A stretch of 35,133 nt of DNA from Bacillota bacterium (GTDB taxonomy: Bacteria; Bacillota; Desulfitobacteriia; Desulfitobacteriales; Desulfitobacteriaceae). Both the position numbers and the translations under genes were made by a program. The DNA is taken from NCBI GenBank assembly GCA_021811425.1, contig JAJZPA010000011.1, positions 1 through 35,133 on the forward strand, given 5' to 3'. The notes under the pieces are model-generated. The model ran no database searches, was not told the origin of the DNA, and saw only the letters and a list, made by a program, of their open reading frames with translations. This document shows, one piece after another, positions 28,767 to 35,133 of this stretch; within the stretch, counting starts at the first letter, position 1, and each line of letters starts with the position of its first letter.

Positions 28767-31016
28767 CTAGGACTGAAAACTCAACGCTTTAATCAGGGCA
28801 AAGGCCGCCTCGGCACGAGTCACAGCCTGGACACGGTTAAACGTTTGTCCTGGGACGCTAAGTATTCCTATTCCCTGCGCCAAGGCCGCGTATCCGTAAA
28901 AACTCGAATCCATATCAGTATAGGGAACCTGATAAATCCCTTGAAGCTTAGCGATCGGTTCAAGTTTGAGGAACCGAAGCATAATGCGGGTGAAGGTTTC
29001 CCGATTCACCATCGCAGTGGCACTTATATCTTCCGTCAGCCAACCTTCATTCTTGGCAGATTGTAGGATCTCGTCATCGCTCGGCTGGACATTCCCATAC
29101 ATCATTCCATTCTTAGCGGTGTACAAGGCCTTTAAGAGAGAGCGCGTCGTCACGGCCTCCTGCGGATGGAACACATCCCCGTACTCCCCAAATATCCCGG
29201 CTTGACCGAGCATTCTGATTTCCTTTTCGGCAAAGTTTCCCTGGACATCTTTAAACAGATAGGCTTTCGGGATTTGCGCAACTGGCCTGCCCATATAATC
29301 CAGAAACTCTCCACTTCGAGCATCCAGAGTATTACTGAACATCACATCATTTTGCGGCAATGGCTGATACACCAGACGCAATTCGGATACCTTTCCAGGA
29401 TCGCTTAACTTTCCGGGGCCGATCGGCGTCTCGCGCAGTACATAGACCAGCGTCAGCGGGCGCGCCGTGAGGAATTTACCAACAGCCGCTTGGGTATTGA
29501 GAATCCCCTCTGGAGACGGAAAGTCCAGATTTGCCCAATTCAGGTTGTATCCGATGACTTTTCCCGTGGCCGTATCCACAGTTACATTCAATCCATTGCC
29601 ATAGAAGGGTATCCTATTGACTAAACGATAATAGGAAAAGCCCTCGGCATTGCCGTTATACCCGTATTTACCAGGGAAATAGGGCTCTTCGACAAACTTA
29701 ACCTCAGCAAAGCGCTGGGGCTGAATTTGTTTCAGGAAATCTTCCGCCACGGCTTGGGCCGCCTTGCGATCCAGCCCTTTCTTCTCACCGTTATCCGGCC
29801 CGTAGGGATATGACAGGTTAAAACTCATTAACTCGCCGGTCGCAGCATTCACCCGAGCATACATATATTGCGGGTTCTTCCCGTCTGGCTTGGGAGAATT
29901 CCAATTTAACGACCAGACGCGGGCGTCGGCTGAGGCCCAGTCCGTTCCTAGATTCACATTGCTCAAAACCAGATTTTCAGGAACTTCCACCCAACGCTTG
30001 ACCGCAGCGACAGCTGCATCTTTGCTGATCATCTTTCCTGTTTTCTCGATTTCTGCCTGTTCCTCCGGGCTTAGCTCAGGTGCCTTCTGGTTAACCGATC
30101 CCGCCGGCATGCCTCCCATACCACCCTTATCATAACCGTAATACCCGCTGCTTTCTCCGGGCTTTAGCGACTCACCGGTCAAGGCATCAATGATACCGCT
30201 GGCAAAGGGCCCGTTCGGCTCATAGACTAAGCGAACCCCCTGCTTTTGACCGGCTGCCAGCGGGCGAATGGGAGCAGGCATAAAATAACGCAGTTCCAGG
30301 TAAGACTGGCTCTTAAAGATTTGCTCTGCCCGTTCAGGGGAAATGACCCCTTTGGGATCGGGCGCATTGACCTTTAGCCAATTCAGGTTATACGATGCGG
30401 GTTCACCGTTGGAGGCATTAATCTGAACCGTGATTCCATTGTTGGGAAATGCTACTCCATTGAGCATTCGCTGCCAACGAAAGGTATAGTTGACTGATCC
30501 ATAAGAAGTTAGCGGCATGACCGCCTGACTGGATGGAACAAACTCCAGCTCCGGCATTTTATCTTTTGCTAGTTTGGTAATCAGTTCAATCGCCTTTGCT
30601 TTAGCTTCATCCTCCTGCATGAGCGGGAGTTGCAAACTTGGTCCCGACTTTCCGGGGTTTTTCCAGAGGTTCATATTCAGGATAGCTCCACTCAGCGCAT
30701 CTACTTGAGCGTTAAAGTTTCCTCCTTTGCCTTGGTCCGGGCTGTTCCAGGACAGAACCCAGGCCTGGTGGTCATTGTAAACGTTGAATCCGGAAGTAAA
30801 CTTGACAAACTCAGCCGGAATCGTGAACTGTGACTTTACAATTCCAAGCGCTTGCTCCAGTGAAATTTGCCCGGCCTCACCCGTCACCTGCGCCACTTCC
30901 TTGGGACTTTCCCCCGCCCAAGCTGGGCTAGGAATTAGGGCGAGTTGAACCATGAGGGCCGGGATGACCAAAAGTGCCAAGGCCCTCCGTTGGATTCGTT
31001 TGTGCATGATTGCCAC
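28767..31016 (-). CDS. YcdB/YcdC repeated-domain (PepSY-like) surface protein with C-terminal SLH-type repeats
   Basis: Signal peptide (LALLVIPALMVQLALIPSPAWA), two copies of a WVLSWNSP/VWSLNWNSP module, C-terminal SLH-like FKDVQGNFAEKEIRMLGQAGIFG and AVTRAEAAFALIKALS. Confidence 0.85.
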   Translation of the reverse strand: MAIMHKRIQRRALALLVIPALMVQLALIPSPAWAGESPKEVAQVTGEAGQISLEQALGIVKSQFTIPAEFVKFTSGFNVYNDHQAWVLSWNSPDQGKGGNFNAQVDALSGAILNMNLWKNPGKSGPSLQLPLMQEDEAKAKAIELITKLAKDKMPELEFVPSSQAVMPLTSYGSVNYTFRWQRMLNGVAFPNNGITVQINASNGEPASYNLNWLKVNAPDPKGVISPERAEQIFKSQSYLELRYFMPAPIRPLAAGQKQGVRLVYEPNGPFASGIIDALTGESLKPGESSGYYGYDKGGMGGMPAGSVNQKAPELSPEEQAEIEKTGKMISKDAAVAAVKRWVEVPENLVLSNVNLGTDWASADARVWSLNWNSPKPDGKNPQYMYARVNAATGELMSFNLSYPYGPDNGEKKGLDRKAAQAVAEDFLKQIQPQRFAEVKFVEEPYFPGKYGYNGNAEGFSYYRLVNRIPFYGNGLNVTVDTATGKVIGYNLNWANLDFPSPEGILNTQAAVGKFLTARPLTLVYVLRETPIGPGKLSDPGKVSELRLVYQPLPQNDVMFSNTLDARSGEFLDYMGRPVAQIPKAYLFKDVQGNFAEKEIRMLGQAGIFGEYGDVFHPQEAVTTRSLLKALYTAKNGMMYGNVQPSDDEILQSAKNEGWLTEDISATAMVNRETFTRIMLRFLKLEPIAKLQGIYQVPYTDMDSSFYGYAALAQGIGILSVPGQTFNRVQAVTRAEAAFALIKALSFQS

Positions 31017-31141
31017 CGTCCTCTCTCCAAATGGGATGTACCATTATCCCTCTTCTGTATAGACGCAGTAAACCCTCCAAAGGTGACGTTCTTTCGTACA
31101 AGATGTTTCGACAAAATATGCGTGTTCGCGGAGCATGGCAT

Positions 31142-31170
31142 TTGTACTCGAGTTTTGTCGGTACTATAAT
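31142..31170 (+). promoter_or_regulatory. Promoter of larA
   Basis: TTGTAC (31142-31147), 17-nt spacer, TATAAT (31165-31170). Confidence 0.65.
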
Positions 31171-31209
31171 AGGAGTGACATCATTTTATTACGGTAGGAG
31201 GGTTTTATC

Positions 31210-32484
31210 GTGCTGGTTAAACTGCCTTATGGCCGTTCATTTCTTGAGGTGGAGATTCCGGAGGAGCGTTTAGCAGGGATTTTGACTCCCGCGAGCCACA
31301 CATCGAAGGTTATCGGCACCCGGTTGGTGGAAGATACGTTAAAAAATCCGCTAGGCAGTCCCCGACTACGTGAATTGGCTGCCAAAGCTCAAAATGTTGC
31401 CATTGTAACCAGCGACCACACGCGTCCGGTTCCCAGCCGTCAAACCCTACCCCTCCTGCTTAAAGAAGTGCGGGAAGGAAACCCAAACGCCGAAATCACC
31501 ATTCTCATTGCAACTGGGCTTCACCGGGCGCCAACGGTTGCGGAACTCGATGACAAATTTGGCCCGGAGGTTGTGGCGCAGGAACGCTTTGTTGCCCATA
31601 GAGCGGATGACCGTGAGACCCTGGTACGCTTGCAAGACCTACCTTCCGGAGCGCCGTTTCTTTTGAACAAACTCGCAGCCGAAGCGGATCTCTTGATTGC
31701 AGAAGGATTTATTGAACCCCACTTTTTCGCTGGCTATTCGGGCGGACGTAAGAGCATCCTTCCTGGAGTTTCAGGAAAAGAAACGATACTCATCAACCAT
31801 TCCGCCCAGTTTATCGATCATCCAAAAACCGAGTCAGGAACCCTCGAAGGCAACATATTTCATCAGGATATGGAGGATGCCGCCAGGCAGGCCAACCTCC
31901 GCTTTATCCTCAATGTTGCCTTAGACCAAGAAAAGAACATCATTGGCGCGTTTGCAGGGCATCCGCAAAAAGCCTTCGCAGAAGGCGTTAAGTTCGTTGA
32001 ACAACTTACAAAACTAAAAACCGAACGCGCCGAAATCGTGCTCACGAGCAATGGTGGCTACCCTCTCGATCAAAACCTCTATCAAGCAGTAAAGAGTATT
32101 CGGACCGCTGAATATGCCGCCAAAAAAGGCGGAGTGATCATCACCGCCGCTTCCTGTATGGATGGCATCGGTGGGGAAGTATTTCAACGCATGCTGACCC
32201 ATCCTGAAGGGGCCCAGAAAATCCTAGAAGCTATTCGAGCGACTGAACCCACAGCAACTCCCTTTGACCAATGGCAAGTGCAAGTCCTCGTACGCACGCT
32301 CATGAATTACCGGGTGATTATCGTCACGGACGGGGTCAAACCCGACGTCCTACAAAGCATGGGTCTGGAAAACGCCCCTAATTTGGAGACCGCCTTGGAG
32401 CTGGCCTATGAGGCTATGGGCCCCGTAGCTAAAGTCGTTGTAATTCCGAATGGTGCGGGCGTGTTTGTGGAGGGCGAAACGTGA
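31210..32484 (+). CDS. larA: Nickel-dependent lactate racemase family protein (LarA)
   Basis: SDHTRPVPSRQTLP, ATGLHRAPT, GFIEPHFFAGYSGGRKSILPGVSG; RBS GTAGGAGG. Confidence 0.92.
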   Translation: MLVKLPYGRSFLEVEIPEERLAGILTPASHTSKVIGTRLVEDTLKNPLGSPRLRELAAKAQNVAIVTSDHTRPVPSRQTLPLLLKEVREGNPNAEITILIATGLHRAPTVAELDDKFGPEVVAQERFVAHRADDRETLVRLQDLPSGAPFLLNKLAAEADLLIAEGFIEPHFFAGYSGGRKSILPGVSGKETILINHSAQFIDHPKTESGTLEGNIFHQDMEDAARQANLRFILNVALDQEKNIIGAFAGHPQKAFAEGVKFVEQLTKLKTERAEIVLTSNGGYPLDQNLYQAVKSIRTAEYAAKKGGVIITAASCMDGIGGEVFQRMLTHPEGAQKILEAIRATEPTATPFDQWQVQVLVRTLMNYRVIIVTDGVKPDVLQSMGLENAPNLETALELAYEAMGPVAKVVVIPNGAGVFVEGET

Positions 32485-32506
32485 AGCGAATTCGACGAAG
32501 TGCCCC

Positions 32507-32566
32507 TATCATTCTGAACGAAGTAAAGAATCTTGTGAAGATCCTTCGCTGATGCTCAGGATGACA
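32507..32566. repeat. Dispersed imperfect palindromic repeat (TCATTCTGAGCGAAG...GGATGACA type)
   Basis: TATCATTCTGAACGAAGTAAAGAATCTTGTGAAGATCCTTCGCTGATGCTCAGGATGACA; outer arms pair with G-U substitutions. Confidence 0.75.
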
Positions 32567-32576
32567 AAATCGCTTT

Positions 32577-32606
32577 GGAAGCACAAGAACCGTCCCTTTG
32601 CTTACA
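32577..32606 (-). repeat. Degenerate copy of GGGACGGTTCT...TGCT dispersed repeat
   Basis: Minus strand GTAAGCAAAGGGACGGTTCTTGTGCTTCC aligns with GCGAGGGGACGGTTCTCCTGCTCCC at 5773. Confidence 0.45.
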
Positions 32607-32648
32607 CATCAGTGGTGCCGCCATGCGGCATAGGAGTCTGATATGCCT

Positions 32649-32685
32649 AAAAAGACCTCACTGGCCTACTGGCCTGTGAGGTCTT
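32649..32685. terminator. Terminator between convergent larA and dehydrogenase genes
   Basis: AAGACCTCACTGGCC-TACT-GGCCTGTGAGGTCTT with an A/T run (AAAAAG upstream on +). Confidence 0.85.
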
Positions 32686-32748
32686 AATTTCGTTAAGATT
32701 TTAAACTGTCCCTATATTCTGCCCCAGTCTCCTGCATTTACCTCAAAA

Positions 32749-33642
32749 TTACCTCAAAGTTTCCTCCAGATAGAGCTTAAACAGGGCCTGAGTGCCCCTG
32801 TTTTCTTCGCCTTGGGCAGCGAGTTTGTCGTAGAGGGATTTGGCAAGTTCGAGGCCAGGGGTTATAAGCCCCATCTCCTTAGCTGAATCGAGGGCGATGA
32901 TCATGTCTTTAATGAAATGCTTGATGTAGAATCCTGGGTCAAAATTCCCAGCAATCATCCGGGGTGCCAGATTGCTTAATGACCAGCTAGCCGCGGCACC
33001 CGTTTCAATGCTTTGAAGGACGGTGCTCGGATCAAGACCCGCCTTTTGAGCATAAGCCATAGCCTCACAGACGCCGATCATACCCGAAGCAATGGCAATT
33101 TGATTGCACATCTTCGTGTGCTGTCCCGCTCCCGCTGGGCCTTGGAGAACAATGTTTTTCCCCATCACCTTAAAAATTGGCATCACAGCTGCAAACGCAG
33201 CAGGATCTCCTCCGACCATAATCGCCAAACGCGCTTCCTTAGCTCCCACATCTCCCCCGGATACCGGGGCATCGAGCGCAAACATGTCCTTAACTGTCGC
33301 TTCTTCGTAGATCCGTTTGGCCAGAGAAGGAGTTGACGTGGTCATATCGATCAGGTAACTTCCCGTTTGGGCACTGGGGATGATGCCCTTTCCCCCGAAA
33401 TACACCCCTTCAACATCCTTGGGATATCCCACCATCGTGATGATAACCCGGCTTTCTCGGGCGACTTCCCCAGGGGTCTCTTTCCAGACCGCCCCCATTT
33501 GCAACAGTTCCTCCGCCCGCGATTGAGTACGGTTATAAACAAGCACCTTATACCCAGCTTCTAAGAGATGACCTGCCATGCTCTTACCCATCACACCGGT
33601 TCCAACGAAACCAATGACCGTGTTTTCTTTGTTTAGCACCAT
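32749..33642 (-). CDS. NAD(P)-dependent beta-hydroxyacid dehydrogenase (3-hydroxyisobutyrate dehydrogenase / tartronate semialdehyde reductase-like)
   Basis: GFVGTGVMGKSMAGHLLEAGYKVLVYNRT, DAPVSGGDVGAKEARLAIMVGGD, GAGQHTKMCNQ. Confidence 0.92.
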   Translation of the reverse strand: MVLNKENTVIGFVGTGVMGKSMAGHLLEAGYKVLVYNRTQSRAEELLQMGAVWKETPGEVARESRVIITMVGYPKDVEGVYFGGKGIIPSAQTGSYLIDMTTSTPSLAKRIYEEATVKDMFALDAPVSGGDVGAKEARLAIMVGGDPAAFAAVMPIFKVMGKNIVLQGPAGAGQHTKMCNQIAIASGMIGVCEAMAYAQKAGLDPSTVLQSIETGAAASWSLSNLAPRMIAGNFDPGFYIKHFIKDMIIALDSAKEMGLITPGLELAKSLYDKLAAQGEENRGTQALFKLYLEETLR

Positions 33643-33718
33643 GATCTGAACCCCCTTCTCTTTCTTTTTCTCTTTTATCCTAACTGCGTCCGGATAACTC
33701 CTTCGTGCAGAGGCAAAT

Positions 33719-35056
33719 TCACGTTCCTCTGTTGGAATCTCCTTTCATCGCAATTCCCCTGTTTTCCTCCGTTGCGGCTTGCTTTTGAGTCACCTTCACC
33801 CGTGTAATTCGAAAACCTGCCACGTCCGCAACTTCAAAGACATAGCCGTCAAAATCTACCCGATCTCCCTTGACTGGTCTTCTTCCCAAGCGGGCGAACA
33901 CATAGCCGCCAATGGTCGTCACCGTTTCCTCCGCTAGTTCAATATCCAGCATTTCGGAAACCTCGTCCAAGAGCACCCGACCGTTAATGAGATACTCCCC
34001 GTCACCCAGCTTAGAAACCGTCGCCTGTTCGTTTTCGAACTCGTCATAAATCTCGCCGACCAGTTCTTCGAGCAAATCCTCGATCGTGACCAAACCTGCT
34101 GTTCCACCAAACTCATCAATGACAATCGCCATATGGGTGCGCTCACTGCGCATCTTCTGAACCAGATAGGAAATGGGCATCCCCTCAGGTACGATGAGAA
34201 TATCGCGGCGCACCTGGGCAATATCCTGCAAATCCGCATCCTCCCGCAGCCGAACGACATCCCGGACATGCACCATCCCGATCACATGGTCCTTATCATC
34301 ATCACAGAGCGGATAACGGGTGTGGCCGAATTCTTTGACCACACCTAAGATCTCGTCCATGCTGTCCTGAATGAACATGCAGACCATATCCTGACGCGGG
34401 ATCATGACTTCGCTGACAATCCGATCCGAGAACTCGAAGACATTGTCCAAGAGCTTCCCTTCCATTTTATCCAGAAAGCCATGCCTCTGACTGGCATCAA
34501 CCAGCATGCGCAGTTCCTCTTCTGTATGCGCTAAGTCTGCCTCATTGGCCGGCTGAATCCCCCAGATCCTCAAGACCGCATTCGCGAGTTCGTTGAGGGC
34601 ACGAATGACTGGATAGAAGACATTATAAAAGAGCCTGAGGAAACCAGAAATACCTAGAGCAATCCCTTCCGATTTCTGAATAGCCAAGGACTTCGGAACC
34701 AACTCACCCAAAACAATATGTAAGAACGTTATCAGCAAGAAAGCGATAGTTACAGAAACAGCGTCAATAACAGCTTCTGGCCAAAGATGAAAGAAAAGCG
34801 GTCGGATCAAATCCGCAATTGCGGGTTCGCCGAGCCAGCCCAAGCCTAAAGAGGCGAGGGTTATCCCCAGCTGGCAAGCGGAAAGATAGGCATCGAGCTT
34901 GGCGGTTAGTTCCAAGGCGCGGCCCGCACGAACTGAACCCCCTTCTGCTAATTCGGCCAAGCGGGTTTTCCTGACTTTAACCAACGAGAATTCCGCCGCA
35001 ACAAAGACCCCATTGAGTCCAACCAAGGCCAGTGCCAACAAGACCTTAAAACCCAT
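33719..35056 (-). CDS. Hemolysin/CNNM-CorC family protein (DUF21, CBS pair, CorC_HlyC domain)
   Basis: LVGLNGVFVAAEFSLVKVRKTRLAEL, VMIPRQDMVCM CBS region, MAIVIDEFGGTAGLVTIEDLLEELVGEIYDEFE, C-terminal GYVFEVADVAGFRITRVKV. Confidence 0.93.
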   Translation of the reverse strand: MGFKVLLALALVGLNGVFVAAEFSLVKVRKTRLAELAEGGSVRAGRALELTAKLDAYLSACQLGITLASLGLGWLGEPAIADLIRPLFFHLWPEAVIDAVSVTIAFLLITFLHIVLGELVPKSLAIQKSEGIALGISGFLRLFYNVFYPVIRALNELANAVLRIWGIQPANEADLAHTEEELRMLVDASQRHGFLDKMEGKLLDNVFEFSDRIVSEVMIPRQDMVCMFIQDSMDEILGVVKEFGHTRYPLCDDDKDHVIGMVHVRDVVRLREDADLQDIAQVRRDILIVPEGMPISYLVQKMRSERTHMAIVIDEFGGTAGLVTIEDLLEELVGEIYDEFENEQATVSKLGDGEYLINGRVLLDEVSEMLDIELAEETVTTIGGYVFARLGRRPVKGDRVDFDGYVFEVADVAGFRITRVKVTQKQAATEENRGIAMKGDSNRGT

Positions 35057-35133
35057 CCATAAGTAACTGTCGATGAATAATCTCTCCTCACACTAACAGC
35101 AAAGACACCTCGTTTTCGGCGTCTAGTTTTCGG

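Noticed and set aside
32450-32641. 63-aa ORF containing YHSERSKESCEDPSLMLRMTK
   Set aside because: This peptide is translation of the TCATTCTGAGCGAAG-type intergenic repeat, a well-known spurious ORF source, and it overlaps the larA 3' end.
35099-35133. Short direct repeat GTTTTCGG...GTTTTCGG at the right edge
   Set aside because: Two 8-nt copies only, cut by the window edge; too little to call a CRISPR or other repeat array.

Overview
The window is a 35 kb chromosomal segment, mostly ordinary metabolism and transport, probably from a low-to-mid GC Firmicute (Peptococcaceae-like; this is an inference). Left to right it contains: a truncated VapD-type gene; a GlpP-type antiterminator; a glutaredoxin-like protein; a TPP-riboswitch-led thiamine operon (thiS-thiG-thiH-thiF-[thiD2-thiE fusion]-thiC); a minus-strand urea uptake and urease cluster (urtABCDE-ureABCEFGD); an O-methyltransferase next to decayed gene remnants; a DUF401 permease; an EamA transporter; an XRE-cupin regulator divergent from azlCD; a cyclase-family hydrolase; zwf; trkA-trkH; a duplicated YcdB/SLH protein; larA; a beta-hydroxyacid dehydrogenase; and a CNNM/CorC-like protein. 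I found no convincing new multi-gene system, and no CRISPR array, tRNA, rRNA or transposase. The best second-look items are non-coding. (1) A 16-codon leader ORF runs into two interleaved, mutually exclusive hairpins upstream of the EamA transporter, which looks like a translation-coupled attenuator. (2) urtA has a long multi-hairpin leader of no class I recognise. (3) A palindrome fills the azlC promoter spacer. (4) Two dispersed GC-rich repeats share flanks but carry their 12-nt core in opposite orientations. (5) The cyclase ORF reads through antisense across most of azlD.
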